Positions 43,697 to 55,737 of a DNA stretch of 64,000 bases are shown in pieces (position 1 is the first letter of the stretch; each line of letters starts with the position of its first letter). Under the pieces are notes generated by a model, which worked only from the letters and a program-made list of their open reading frames with translations, was not told the origin of the DNA and searched no databases. The stretch is from Metellina segmentata (lineage: Eukaryota; Arthropoda; Arachnida; Araneae; Tetragnathidae): assembly GCA_947359465.1 (NCBI GenBank), contig OX375874.1, positions 103,047,441 to 103,111,440 on the forward strand, given 5' to 3'. A program made the position numbers and the translations under genes.

Positions 43697-44305
43697 TAGC
43701 TGCATTTTATCCCACGATCCTACAAGTTCTGAGGTTTCTTGCAAAATATCTATTCCAGGTGAAGAAACTTTTTGAACCATTTAAATACGTCGAACGGTAC
43801 CCTCACCCTACACAACATATACTTTATTTTAAGTCTGCGAAGCATTCTTGCTTTTTAAGAAACAATGCTCCTTATTTTCTGCCTTTTCTAATACTTAACA
43901 AATTTAAAAAAACACAAACCAATTAGCGCAATTTGTTACCCGAGTACTCGCTGAAATTCCTTCTTTGAAACAACATAAAAATTTTGTACGTGTAAAGAAG
44001 TGACACTTCGATTTTGCTATACAAAGTCATCTAGCACGAAAAACGGGACGAACTTTGTCATCAATCCAATAACAAATAAATGTATAGAGCTTTAAAAAAA
44101 AAATTCTTAAATAATGTTTAAGTACTTGTTACGAAGTATTTTTCTTTTTGAATAAATCTTAGAATTTTTAGTTGTTTATATGATAATCTGAAAGCGAATC
44201 CAAATTTTGAATTGCATCGTAGATCGAAGATACTTGAAGTGTTCTATGGCAATATTTCTGGTTCAAGGCTATATATTATATGCATCCAGGGTCTCATATA
44301 AATTA
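43697..44305. other. Unassigned part of intron 2
   Basis: No repeat or coding signature recognised. Confidence 0.4.
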
Positions 44306-45515
44306 CTAGCTGTTTATCCCGGTGTTGCTCGGGTTTCAAATATGACCACGACAGCTAAAATATGACCGCGACATTTCCCTTGACTCAACTTCCCCTCCGC
44401 GTTAACTCATACACAAACCCTGAACTTGTTTCAAAACGTGTTTCCTTATCCATGTTCATTTTTATTTAAATTCGTTTTAATTTTTTCATCTAGCTTCTAC
44501 AATTTAATTCGGATGCAAATATATACATATAATTCCTGAATAATATATTGCAATATGCAAAAGACAAAGACACATAAAAACAACGAAATTCCAATGAAAA
44601 AATGCCGAATTCTGAAAAACGAAAAGTGAGCATATTGTTGAGTTTCGACTTCCTGAGCTGAAATAGAGCAATTCGAAAAATATTGACAAAGATGATAATT
44701 AATTATGATTTATGATATTTAGTACTGCTCAAATATGACAGCAACCTTCCCTGTATTAAGTTTCCTGTAGAACGTGTTTCCTTGTCAATATTCATTTATT
44801 TCAAGAAGACAAACTTTACATTTTAAAATTGGGGATTCGAGGGGCACTTTAAGGATTACCTGCCAATAGAAAATTAGGACAACCTAAGGTATCTTATCTG
44901 GTATAAACTTTTCCGCAAATTTTAAATCTGTTGAAATTTTCCTTCTATCTTTAACGATTGCGAAGATAGAAAACCTCAAAAAATCCTTTTAGTGTTCGCA
45001 ATGAATATCTTCGTCAAATGCGGCCAAATTCGTATTGCAAAAATAATTAAAGTTACAATTAAAAAATTATTTATAGATAATCCCTTTTTAGGTATCGATT
45101 TGGTATAAAATTTTCCGCATATTTCAAAACTGTTGAAATTTTCACTCTATTTTTAACGATCGTGAATATAGAAACTTGGGTTAAAGAATAAAAAAGAAAC
45201 AAACGCACTACAACGATTTTATTTGTTTAGCTTTGCTTCGCTGGAATCGTTGGTGTTCAGGAAATTAAAGGGAAAAAATCACAGTGTTTCCATTCTAAGG
45301 AACCCCAAGTACAAATAAATGCCAATAAATTAATTTTAAAATGTTTTAGATTTAATCTAAAACATTTTAAAATTCGGACTTCACACAAAATTCGCTTAAA
45401 ATTCAGACTACCTTTGTGCCAAATTTCACTACTGTAGGTCCTATAGATGTGTCTGGACACCACACACACAGATAACAATAAAATAATAGTAGATATAGCC
45501 TTTTATAATAGTAGA
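44306..45515 (-). mobile_element. Helitron-like non-autonomous element in intron 2
   Basis: On the minus strand it starts TCTACTATTATAAAAGGC (45515 downward, after A) and ends CGAGCAACACCGGG...CTAG (44306, followed by T). An internal block near 45410-45445 (complement of TTTGTGCCAAATTTCACTAC) resembles the GGCACACAGGTAGT block of the other Helitrons. A segment with TGTTGAAATTTTC...CTATTTTTAACGAT occurs twice (about 44930 and 45130). No transposase. Confidence 0.6.
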
Positions 45516-45902
45516 TATCGAACAGATTTAAACTAGTAATAGTCTTAAATATTAACCATCCTGGTGGTTTATTTTCACGCCGAAAACTGCCACCCTCTTT
45601 CTTATTGTCACCAGTTTTAGGCAAGAAACTATTTCTTTTTCTCGCTTGGATATTCATTCCCTTGGAGAAATAGGGCTGTTTTGTCACGACCAGCTATATC
45701 GTCCTTGGGAAAATTGACAGATCTTAGACGAGATATATCGCTGTAAACACTCGGAGGGTTACTGAATTAATATTTTTTCAAACTTTCAAATTCAGTATGA
45801 AATACACTAACAAAATTGGTTACATTATTTTAGATCTAATTTGAATCTTCTTCCGCACCATGCTCCATGTGTGAATAATCAAATGCTTCTTTGTATCTAT
45901 AG
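45516..45902. other. 3' end of intron 2
   Basis: No gene. It ends in the exon 3 acceptor TTTGTATCTATAG. Confidence 0.5.
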
Positions 45903-46060
45903 GTAATCCTCTGAAATGCGACTGCAGAATGCTGTGGATTGTGAATGCTGAGACCAAGCCAAGCGACATTGTGGGGAAATGTGCTCATCCCAAACGGCTT
46001 TTCGGACGAAATTTAAAAGACATAACTGCTCAAGATTTAGACTGTTTATCCTCTATGTGA
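45903..46060 (+). CDS. Secreted leucine-rich-repeat protein, exon 3 (LRRCT and stop)
   Basis: Starts with the last two bases of codon 279 (G+GT, Gly) and encodes residues 279-330. The join gives LELR-GNPLKCDC, the classic entry to an LRRCT cap. Cysteines 284, 286, 305 and 326 have CxC-x18-C-x20-C spacing and form the C-terminal cap. The protein ends four residues after the last cysteine (LSSM, then TGA at 46058-46060), so it is secreted rather than membrane-anchored. This exon has no ATG-initiated frame of its own and is easily missed by ORF finding. The acceptor is TTTGTATCTATAG. Confidence 0.88.
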
Positions 46061-46189
46061 ACTCTCAATTCATAATACATATGCTGTTCATGTTTGAGCT
46101 TATTTAGACTGCATTTTTATTTGTATTTTCGTTTGAAATTTTCAAATCACAGAGTACTGCTATTCAAAAAATCACAAGTCTCACTGATA

Positions 46190-46195
46190 AATAAA
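46190..46195 (+). terminator. Candidate poly(A) signal of the LRR gene
   Basis: AATAAA lies 130 nt after the stop codon. It is the first canonical hexamer downstream on the coding strand. The sequence is AT-rich, so a chance match is possible. Confidence 0.5.
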
Positions 46196-46617
46196 TACCT
46201 TTCTGTGGAAAATAGCACTCCACACAGTTCAATTGCTCTTCTTTTTCTTCGTTTTTTTCTTTTCGTGTTCCTGCATAAGATAAATTCCGTACTAAAGTGA
46301 CCTAATGTGAGATTCTTAATATGAGATACTTCCTTATCTTTTCCAAACTACTTGAAATGTCACGAAGTATTAGCTAGAGACACTGTATAGAGTCCTTGTA
46401 AACATAACCTTCCTCATAGATTAAAATGAGTGTGGTGGATCATCAATGCAAGGTGACCCGTACTTCAGAAACAACCAATAGATGGCACATCGCTTTTAGG
46501 AGTTTAGAAGTTTGAAAAGTGAAAAGTTTTTACATAAATACCTTTTATATTAAATAGATTTTTTTGTCATTGCTTTGTCATAAAGAACGTGTAATATCTT
46601 ATTAAGAAAGTTGTTCG

Positions 46618-47245
46618 TCTCATATTGGGCAGCCTTTTCCCAAAACAGCTGATTCGAAGAATTTCATAAAGTTGTATTTTGCGTATATTTGTATGTATTT
46701 TGCCAAAAAATCCATCAACGTTTCGTATTGCTTTAGTGACAATGTTAGAAACTAGAAAGATGTTTTCTAAATTTTTCATTAGACAGTCACAAGTGCAATT
46801 TTTTAAAAAGCGTATCTCATATTACATCCGTTTCCCTATAATCTCTTGTAATGAGTACCTTAAAATGTTATATTTGCAATGTATTTTGCAAAAAAATCCA
46901 CCAACGTTTCGAAACAGCTTTAGTGACAATGTTAAAAATCAAAAAGATGTTTGCAAGTTTTTCATTAGACAGTCACAAATGCAATATTAAAAAAAAAACG
47001 TATCTCATATTACGTCCGTTTCCCTATAATCTCTTGCCACCAATGGGTACTTTAAAATATTATATTTGGAAGGTATTTTGCCAAGAAATCCATCAACGTT
47101 TCGTAACCGCTTTAGTGTCAATGTTAAAAATCAGAAAGACGTTTGCTAAATTTTTCATTAGACAGTCACCAATCTAATTTTTTTTAAATAATCTCATATT
47201 AGGTCCCTTCCCCTATAATCTATTGCAATGGGTACCCTAAAATTC
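46618..47245. repeat. 188-bp tandem array, about 3.3 copies
   Basis: Units begin TCTCATATT at 46618, 46815, 47003 and 47192. Shared phrases include GTTTCCCTATAATCTCTTG and CATTAGACAGTCAC. Two overlapping 103-108-codon frames across it have internally repetitive translations and are not genes. Confidence 0.92.
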
Positions 47246-48795
47246 AAAATTAAAGTTACGTTTGACAAGAAACATAGCTTGTAAAGATAACTTCAAAATC
47301 ATATTTATTTATTCATCTTACTTTATTTTTAGTAAATTGATTTTAATTATTTTAATACGAAATATTTAATTGAGACAGCTTTAAACTTTACCTAAATGCG
47401 TTAATAATTATAAGATGTTTAAGCAATTTTATTGATATTCACATTATAAACAATTTATAAAATCTGTATATCTTCCATCTGTATAGTTGGGTTGAAAAAG
47501 GATATAAACGCATCTTTAAAATTTTAAATTCAGTAATTTACACTTAATTTGAGGACAATCTGTTTCCTCCAGCAATTAATTCACCTCATTTGTTTTAGTT
47601 AACTAATGCCGGAAAATTAACTGTTTTGATATTTTAATGACATTCTCAAATTTACTGTACTTTTTCTTTTAAAATCACTATGTTCGGATCTGCTATTACT
47701 CACCGTTTACTAACATTTGTTTTATTCTCTAATTTTACATGAATTATACAACGTTAAACTTTTCTAAATAACACGTCATAACGATTCGTCTAGATCTGCC
47801 ACATTTCTACTACTTTACTAAACACTAATTTGTTATCTTTGAATAACTTTATGATATAAAATACTAAGTCTGTTCATTAGCAGACAAGGATGGTTACAAA
47901 GTCAAGAGACGTCAATCCGTTCTACTTAATATTTTCCTAGTAAAAATTGATGATCCACCACGCGCATTTCAAGATCTGACATAAATTATGTCACTATAAG
48001 GACATTTCTTATTTTTCAATATGCTTCAAGTTCGGAAAATGACGCATAAATAATATTTCGAAACAAAAACAAGCTGAATTGCACCAAAGAGCATATTTAT
48101 GGCAGTGATGATGCCCATATTTCCCACTTCATGATTCTAACTGTCTTAATATGTTTTCGGATTATAAACCTTGGGTATTTGGACCCTAACTATCATAGTT
48201 GCTGTCATCTTAACTAGAAATAGTTGAAGTTCAGAAACTTGTTTGACGCTCAAATGTATTAATAATACTACAAGACTGCGTGCAGATTTTATATAAATGC
48301 TGGTTAGAAACATAATTCATAAAATAATTGGGCTACCAAATTTTTTGGCAAGTCTTAGATCACAGGATAAATCATCAAAAAATAAATAAACTAGTATATT
48401 AAATAGTATATTAAACAAGTATAATTAATTCGAAAAATAAATGCGACTGAATAATTATTTAGGTCTTATCCTATTTTGCCAGATAGTGGCTCCAAACAGA
48501 AGAAGCAGGGTCTCCTATAAACTTTCATTCAGTTTTTTCACAACACCTTTCTCTCTCATAAAAAAATGATAAAATAATAAAATCAAATGTGAAAAAAGAT
48601 TATATTATTTGCTTTTAAATTGTTTACTTACCAATTCTGAGAAAACTTAAATAGCTTTATGGAGTCACACTTTTTCCACACATATAAATTTATTAACTAA
48701 AAGCTTATTAGAAAATTTGAATGTCAAATAAGTTTCTGCAAATTAAACTATATTTTGTAAAAATGACTGCAACTATGACAGTTAGGTAAATATGG
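47246..48795. other. AT-rich intergenic sequence
   Basis: No coding, RNA or transposon signature recognised over 1.5 kb. Confidence 0.45.
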
Positions 48796-49090
48796 AGGAA
48801 TTTTAGTTAACGTTGCATTGGAGTAACACAACGGGTTATTGGTGATTTTCCGGTTTCAAACCCAAAGCGAAAGATCCGAGGACAACACCACATATTGAAC
48901 CACTGTCATATGACGACAACACATGAGCAGGCACCCCACTCTTCAAACTTCCACACCAAGCTAAAGTGAGAAAATTTGTGGTCACTATACAGATTTTACT
49001 ACCCTTTTTATACGACGGTCTTTGGTTGGATTCGAACTTGGAACCTTCCGGTTGCTATACCGATACACTTCCGACCGAGCTACCGCTGCC
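48796..49090 (-). repeat. SINE, head type B
   Basis: Tail TTTTAGTTAACGTTGC; body AAGATCCGAGGACAACACC; head at right with GGATTCGAACTTGGAACC (complement) and CCGACCGAGCTACCGC. Confidence 0.88.
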
Positions 49091-49469
49091 CTATGGTGGT
49101 TAGGGGGAAATAGATCAATTTTAAACTATTACATGAAATAACTATTGCAGTTTTGACTTGTTAATAAACTTTTGTGTTCTGCAAAACTCCTTCATTCCTC
49201 TTTAACCCTCTCGATGGTTGTCTGGTCATTAGCAAAACTGACCAGATCTTGATGGACGAAATATCTCGTCGAAACCACTTACAAAGTTAAAATTAATGCA
49301 TGGCGAAGTTTAGCATATTCTAATCTTTCAATGCAGTATGTTTCTAAAGTTACAATCCAGTTTTGTGGAGAAGCATTTTAATGAACCTTTTTGTGTTTCA
49401 AATAAATAACACATATGTAAACATCATATTTAATACAGTTATTTAATACCACGTGGACCCCCTTTCATA

Positions 49470-49778
49470 TCAACGAAAAAACCAACGTTCAGTGGTATAC
49501 AGGAAAGTTTTTTTCCGAGAAATCAGGTCTACCTCAGCCACTGCAGCTGTGATTGGTTCCATAATTAGACTACTGCTGTTAATCTCATTTGTGTACACCC
49601 TTCCTTTAACAAAACAGAGGTATGGCATCAGGTGACTGCGGGGTGTAAAACCTGGTTTAAAAATCATCCTATCATGTAGGTAGTCACAGACACGTTTATT
49701 CAAAATGAAATGGCTCTCCTTCTTGAAAGGCAACGTTGTTGATAGCTCCACCAGACACAAGCTGAGGAGGGACAGCAA
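49470..49778 (-). other. Unassigned 102-codon open frame
   Basis: The minus-strand frame starts MLSLLSLCLVELSTT and contains RVCDYLHDRMIFKPG and SHLMPYLCFVKGRVYTNEI. The region is less AT-rich than average. An overlapping frame just upstream reads FAVPPQLVSGGAINNVAF, so the true frame may shift. I recognise no domain. It may be a decayed transposon gene or an isolated exon. Confidence 0.3.
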
Positions 49779-49978
49779 ACATACACGCTATGTCCAGATA
49801 AATATCCATTAAATGCCTTTTGGAGGAAAAAATGGGTATTACCCCGTGGGTTTTGTGATACCCAGTCAAGTATTAATCATAGGTTAATCTATTACCCATT
49901 CCGAAATTGCATGTGGATGTTCCGCAGCCCCAATCCTAAAATTGTGTTGTCATCAAACTTCACCACAGGTGCAGAGCC

Positions 49979-50262
49979 ACAGTTCCTCGATTGGAAGAGC
50001 ATCGGATTAGCAACCGGAGGGTTGCGATTTCGAATCCAACCAAAAACAAAGTGAGATGGTGAACGTTAAATCCGTCTAGGCCTCAAATGTCCTCAAGTTG
50101 GCGCTGTGTGGAAGTTTGTAGAATGGGGTCCCAACTCAGGTGTGACCTCGTCATCTGACCGTGGTTCAAAATTACGTGGTGTTGTCCTCCTTTCCCTTGG
50201 GGATTGATCCCGGACCGTCGACAATAATCCGTTGTGTTGCTATAGTACGACGTTATTTACAA
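49979..50262 (+). repeat. Full-length SINE, head type B
   Basis: Head GATTAGCAACCGGAGGG and B-box-like TTTCGAATCCAACC; body GTGGTTCAAAATTACGTGG; tail TAGTACGACGTTATTTAC. Confidence 0.9.
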
Positions 50263-51530
50263 AACAAATACCAATACCACCACAGGTGCTTCGACGATTG
50301 ATTCTTTTCTGTAGAGGTCAGCATGATTCATAAAGCCTAGGAACCCTAAAACCTTGCCTCTTAAAATACAAGCATATTTACACTTGCATTTAAAAATTTA
50401 TGTAATTTATAAAACCGTTTTTTAACTAACCCGATTTTCGATAAATTGCACTGAGATTTCGGAAATAAAAAGATTTCAATTTTCTGAATACTTACGTATT
50501 TGTAAACCCTGGTGGGTATAGCTAGCACTAATTTTAGAGCAATGATTTATTTACTGTTTCGTTGCGTTTTACATTTGTCTTCGACATCTCCAAATTGAAA
50601 AGACTTATAAAAGAAATTATTCCTATTTAATAGCATCGATATACTCAGTTAATTATTCGAATACTTCCACCTTCAAGCATACCAATCTCGATTTCCTCTT
50701 CCAGTCACATTGCACCCTTTCTTATCTTTGCCCTTTTCGAACACCCGTTCACCTTTTCTTTGCCCTTCCCAAAAGTTACGACAACGAAAAAGGGCATTTT
50801 CCCAGTTTTACGTGATGGGCGTAGCTTAAGGGTACGGTAAATGGTTTGCCACCGGTAACAGACGTCTTTTCAACTTCAAGACAACTTTCCGCCTCACAGC
50901 CTTACCCAAAATAATCTCATACTGAAACCATGTGTCACACTGCTGTCACCGAATAACAAAGCAGAGAAAATAAACAAACACGCGCTTTTCACCTATGGAG
51001 GCAGGTAAAATAGTGATTTTTTTGAAGGGTGACATAGGGGTGATGCATTGTTGGGTATTCTCTCTTGTTTGCTTTCTTGTTTGCGACGGTATGAAAAGTT
51101 TTTGTTGGAGATTGTCATTTCCGACCTAAGCGTCTCATTTCCGGAAACAATGAAGGAAAATAAGACGGGGGTATTTTCCTTTTTACTTTTACAACATAGT
51201 TTATGTTTTATTTTTTTCTGCAAATGTAAAAATCGACACAACACTGTAATTAATTCTTCGGGTAAAGCATCGCATAACAGGAGCAAAGGGAATAGGAATG
51301 TGAGCTGCATACTTTCTACTCCCTCTTTCCCAAAATAAATGCTAAGTTGTTTTTTTTTTTGGTGAACATATGCAAACTTCACGTGAATCACAAAAGTACG
51401 TTGATTCCGTAAAGAAACAGTGGAATGTAAAATTTAACTGAAATTACAATATTTGATCACCTTAACGAATAAAAATATAAGCAGATTAGATCCCACAAAA
51501 ACATGGAGTTTCACCAGCCATGTGTGTTTG
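50263..51530. other. Unassigned interval
   Basis: Overlapping frames on both strands at about 50993-51391 (132 and 96 codons) occur in a region without domain signature or codon regularity. I do not call a gene. A pyrimidine-rich stretch lies at about 50690-50770. Confidence 0.35.
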
Positions 51531-51663
<133 letters not shown>

Positions 51664-52954
51664 TACTCATTGTCATCAAATCATTTTGAAGGCATTCTGG
51701 AATTTTCAAATGAAGGATAATTTAAAATCAAACTATCCACATCTTGTAGCTACTTTTTTGAACACTTGCACACATTAGACCGAAGTTTAAACCTATATAG
51801 GTATTTTTTTTTAATTCTATGGCCAGATAAAATGCATATAAAATCTGAGTTCAATCTATGTTGAATAGTTGAAAAAAAAAACATTTTTGTTGTGGCCAGT
51901 TTTCTCAGAAGAAGCATAATCTTCGTTCCTGAATGTCACATTTAACTCTTTATTTTTGTTCCGAAATAGTTGCCACATTTATAAAACAAGATGGGAAAGC
52001 AAATGATTTAATCGTAAATTAAAAGATTTATTTTCAAAACGTGATTAAATGTAATTTATTCAGACAGCATTTAGCATTTAATGTAGCTTCAGAATTACAA
52101 TTTACATTGGAAGGTGATTTTTCTGTCTCAGTTTTTCTCCTTAATGTGTGTAATTTTGCAAGAATTATTTCCAAGCGACATCGTTACCTTTTCCATACAT
52201 GTTTTGAAATGTTAAGAAAATACTTTCCAACATTAAATGTTTCAAATCGAGGGCACTTTTAATTAGTATATCTTTTTTGTCGATTTTTACCAGCCTCTGT
52301 TTATGATCGAGTGTCAATCTTAGTTTACCGAATAGTTAACAGAAGTTGGACTTGTTTTGGCGTAGTTCCCTTCAAAATTAAAAAAAGAGCTCTTATTATT
52401 GGGGGAAAATGTGGATTCAAGTCTGGAACAGAGGAAATTATACAAAACTTTGTGTGATATAATAGGTATTATGTATACCAGTTGTCTTGTATTGACTCAC
52501 TTTATTGCCACCTTTCCAGTGTTCTGAGCAGTTGAGTATTTCAGTAGTTTTTATTTGAAGCAATTTTCTTTCTTACTGAACACGAGGTATAAGTTGACTG
52601 AGAAGGATTTCTTTGGATCGACAAATCATCTGTAAACCTCTTGATGGAGGTCGGATGTCTGGTAGTTCAACTCCTAGAAATGTCTAAAGCTAGGTATGTA
52701 AATATTCCACGTGCATTAAAAGCAAAATGGAGCAAATCCTGAAACTACACTTGTGTGCATCGACACTTTATTTCCAACTAAAGCAGATTGACTTACTTTA
52801 CATAGTTCAGAAAGGTCCCAAAGAAACATAGCCGCTTTTTCTTCCAAAGCTAGAATAGAACGTATTGTTCTTCAGGCCTACTTACACACATTCTTAATTA
52901 ACGATTCAGATAAATGTCTTATATATCTGAAGAACAGACAAACCTTAGTCGGCT
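51664..52954. other. AT-rich intergenic sequence
   Basis: No gene or repeat recognised. Confidence 0.4.
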
Positions 52955-53215
52955 AATTAGTGTCGAGGTTATATGGCGCAAGGGCTATATTTAGACATGT
53001 CGCGCCAGGTACAAGGCATACAATATCAAGTTAGGTACAAGACATACAATATCCAGTTAGAGGCACACACGGAATGGAGGTTTTTACTGACACACAAGAG
53101 AGAAATACACCCAGTGAGGAATGCACCTGACAGGAATTGAACCTACAGCGTCTACAACTGGAATCTGTTAGTGCTGTGGGCATAACCATTGAACATTGAC
53201 CTTGACACACTCGTT
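52955..53215 (-). repeat. Putative second tRNA-derived SINE type (C)
   Basis: On the minus strand, CAATGGTTATGCCCAC (A-box-like) is followed about 40 nt later by GGTTCAATTCC (B-box-like). The body differs from the A/B SINEs and contains GGTACAAGACATACAATATC twice (complement orientation). Only one copy is seen here, so it could also be a tRNA pseudogene attached to other sequence. Confidence 0.55.
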
Positions 53216-53351
53216 GTTCTCCCGTACTGGACAAAAATGTTTCAATGAAATGTTCATTGGATTATGTGACAAACAATGCATCATTGTTCCTAAGTTTTTA
53301 TCCTTTTTTATGTATATTGAGTTTTATGTTTATAGAAGACGTGATATTTTT

Positions 53352-53463
53352 AGGTAGATCCAGAGTCGTACTGGGGTAACACAACAGGCCGGTCCGGGAT
53401 CAAACCCAAAGTGATAGATCCGAGGACACCACGTAATTTTCAACCACAGTCAGATGGCGACCA
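53352..53463 (-). repeat. SINE fragment
   Basis: Tail and body (GTAACACAACAGGCCGGTCC, GATAGATCCGAGGACACC), with an internal deletion. Confidence 0.8.
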
Positions 53464-53618
53464 ATGCACAGGATTCATGTAATAAGATGTAATGCTAAGA
53501 GAGCTAAGGCATGTAAATATTTTCATTTAATGTTGTGTTGTCTAGAAATGCCTTAAATGGGTGGAGGGGATAAAAGAACCAATCCCTTAAAAATTTAAAT
53601 TTATATTTCATATTGTAT

Positions 53619-53925
53619 TCGGGGCCATGGTTTAATGGTTGGAAAAGCACCGTATTAGTTCAAAACTAGATAGAAACCCAAACCTATCGTGAACAGATGG
53701 TGGTGCATGTTAAATTTGTAATGGTCTCAAATGTCCTCTGGTTAACGTAGTATGGAAGTATGGAGTGTGGGGTGTGAGCTCAGGTGTTGACCTCGTCATC
53801 CGACCATCATAGAAAATTAGGAGATGTTCTCGATACTTCCCTTCCGTATTAATACCGGACAGTTACACATAGTCCTCTGTACTGCTCTAGTGGGACGTTA
53901 ATTCAACTACACACACCAAAATCTA
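53619..53925 (+). repeat. Diverged SINE, head type B
   Basis: Degraded head (GCCATGGTTTAATGG), then AATGGTCTCAAATGTCCTC, GACCTCGTCATCCGACC and the tail GTGGGACGTTAATTCAAC. Confidence 0.75.
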
Positions 53926-54307
53926 TTCATATTAAAAGATAGGTCTCCACTTTAAAATTTTGAAAAACACTTTTTAGAAAAATGCTTTTTAATGGATGCT
54001 AGGTATATTTAATTCCTCTCGCATTGGAGCAATAAAAGCCTTTTAATGGAATAATCTATGATTGTGTTCATATACATCAACAAACCTTAAACTTATGTAA
54101 TGTCACTGCATTTAACGGAACCTTATACTACATTCATTCTGTTTTAGTTTACGTTTCACTAGTCTTTTCTGAAACATTGTATCAATGTATCATTAAATAT
54201 AACTACATATCTAATTCATAGAAATTCTTAAAACTACCTCACATCACTTCCAGTTAATTATTTTATGAAAGAAAATCTGGGGTGAGCCAACTTTTGAATG
54301 CAGTAAG
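53926..54307. other. Unassigned AT-rich interval
   Basis: Only a weak SINE-tail echo (CTCGCATTGGAGCAAT, about 54021). Confidence 0.35.
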
Positions 54308-54309
54308 TA

Positions 54310-55737
54310 CACTGCTGGCCACCCAAATTGCAACACCAAGCAAAACAAGATATATCACAACAAAATTTATTTTGTAGATAACATGTTGACCAAGTATCAA
54401 ATGATTAAATTTATAGACTTCTGTGAAGTGTGGTTACTGCCAAAATCAGTAGCCAGAGTAGCCGCCATTGTTGGAGATCACCGCTGCCACACGCCTCGGC
54501 ATTGATTCAAAGAGACTTTGGATGTGTTCTTGGAGTACAGCAGACCAAGCATCTTCCACACGTTGTCAAAGTTGAACTGGTGTGGCATCTGGGGATGTGA
54601 TCTGGGTCAATCGTTGAGCAACCATGGACCACATGTTTTCTATCGGCGAAAGATCCGGAGAGCGAGACCAGGGAAGGGAAGGAAGACGAGGCCAGGGAAG
54701 CAATTCAATCTGGCGATTGACGAAGAACCATTGGACAATGCGTGCCACGTGTGGTCGCACATTATCCTGTTGAAATATGGCTGTGGGCAAGCCCTGAAAG
54801 TAAGGAAGGACAACTGGCTCCAACACCTCGGAGATGTAGCGCTGGCTGTTTAAAGTACCGGCAATGCGTACTAGAGGAGTGCGAGAGTGATATCCAATTC
54901 CGTCCCATACCATAATACCCGGTGCAGGACCAGTGTGGCGGTGCATAACGCAGCTGTTCAGCATCCTCTCTCCACGGTGTCTACATATTCGAATCCGACC
55001 ATCGTGGTGTTGCAGACAGAAGCGTGACTCGTCAGTAAAGACAATTTCATTCCATTCTGCAGTCCACATCCTTCTTTCATCGCACCATTGGCGGCGGAGA
55101 CGTCTGTGGTTCTGTGTCAAGGGTAGACGAAGCAATGGACGTCTTGCGAACAGACCACTCTGCTCCAAATGGCGTCAAATGATACGCGCAGACACTGGAT
55201 GATGCATTACAGACTGAATGTGCTGTGTTATGGTTCGTGATGTGGCTGAGCGATCCGTCATTGCCATACGCACAATATGCCTGTCATCACGTGAAGTGGT
55301 GCACTGAGGTGGATGCCATCGAACACGTCGGTCCGTCGTACCCTCCTGCATCCAACGATCACATATCCGCATTACAGTTGTTTTGTTTCGTCCAACACGA
55401 CTATCGATTTCCCTGAAAGATAATCCACAATCTCGGTAGGCCATTATCCTTCCTCTGTCGAACTCGGATACTTGATCAAAAGATGATCGCTGTTTTCTAC
55501 GAGGCATAATTGATCGTTTTTTTTTAAATCACAAGAAAAACACAATTGCCATACTTGAAATCGTCAAAGTCTCCAAGCCTTAAATAGGGCTTTGAAGTGA
55601 CGCCACAGGCGCGCGGGATGTGCGTCTGCGCTGAAATTCTAATCATTTGCATATCTCACCTCCGCTAATGCATGTTGTAAATTTCATATTATTTGCATGC
55701 TTCCTTCAGGGTGTTGCATTTACGGTGGTCAGTTGTG
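54310..55737 (-). mobile_element. Nearly complete Tc1-like transposon
   Basis: TA-flanked (54308-54309, 55738-55739). The ends CACTGCTGGCCACCCAAATT and GGTGTTGCATTTACGGTGG are inverted with several changes. At 1,428 bp with a single long coding region on the minus strand it has full-length architecture. It is the best preserved autonomous-type element in the window. Confidence 0.92.
54566..55507 (-). pseudogene. Tc1-like transposase with one in-frame stop
   Basis: Reads from ATG at 55507 to the stop at 54566, 313 codons, with one internal TGA at 55175-55177. Both sides are in the same frame, and a CGA-to-TGA change would explain it. The N-terminus carries an HTH (FDRGRIMAYRDCGLSFREI) and a second DNA-binding domain. 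Catalytic residues are visible: Asp in FTDESRF, Asp in QQDNVRPHVA and Glu in SPDLSPIENMW. Forty-one residues separate the last two instead of the 34 usual in Tc1. The extra seven residues fall in a local repeat, LPWPRLPSLPWS, suggesting a small duplication. The transposase cuts and pastes DNA in the nucleus; this copy is probably inactive. Confidence 0.88.

Larger units (their letters stand above)
24156..46060 (+). other. Gene span: secreted LRR protein, three coding exons
   Basis: The coding segments 24156-24841, 42388-42536 and 45903-46060 total 993 nt, or 330 residues plus stop. Donors are GTAAGT and GTATCA. Acceptors are TTTTCAG and CTATAG. Intron 1 is 17,546 bp and intron 2 is 3,366 bp, both full of repeats, while the exons contain none. 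Phases agree at both joins without any adjustment. No other exon is needed between them, because the leucine-rich repeats run on across the first join and into the C-cap across the second. Confidence 0.88.

Noticed and set aside
43098..43926. Four frames of 65-91 codons
   Set aside because: Three are produced by repeated ACATCGATGT units of the hAT element; the fourth (43651-43926) has no domain.
46679..47177. Two overlapping frames of 103 and 108 codons
   Set aside because: They arise from the 188-bp tandem array; translations are internally repetitive with no domain.
50993..51391. A 132-codon minus-strand frame
   Set aside because: It overlaps a similar-sized frame on the other strand, and has no domain, signal or splice context; it looks like chance.
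54518..55416. Plus-strand frames over the Tc1-like transposon
   Set aside because: They are shadows of the transposase on the minus strand.
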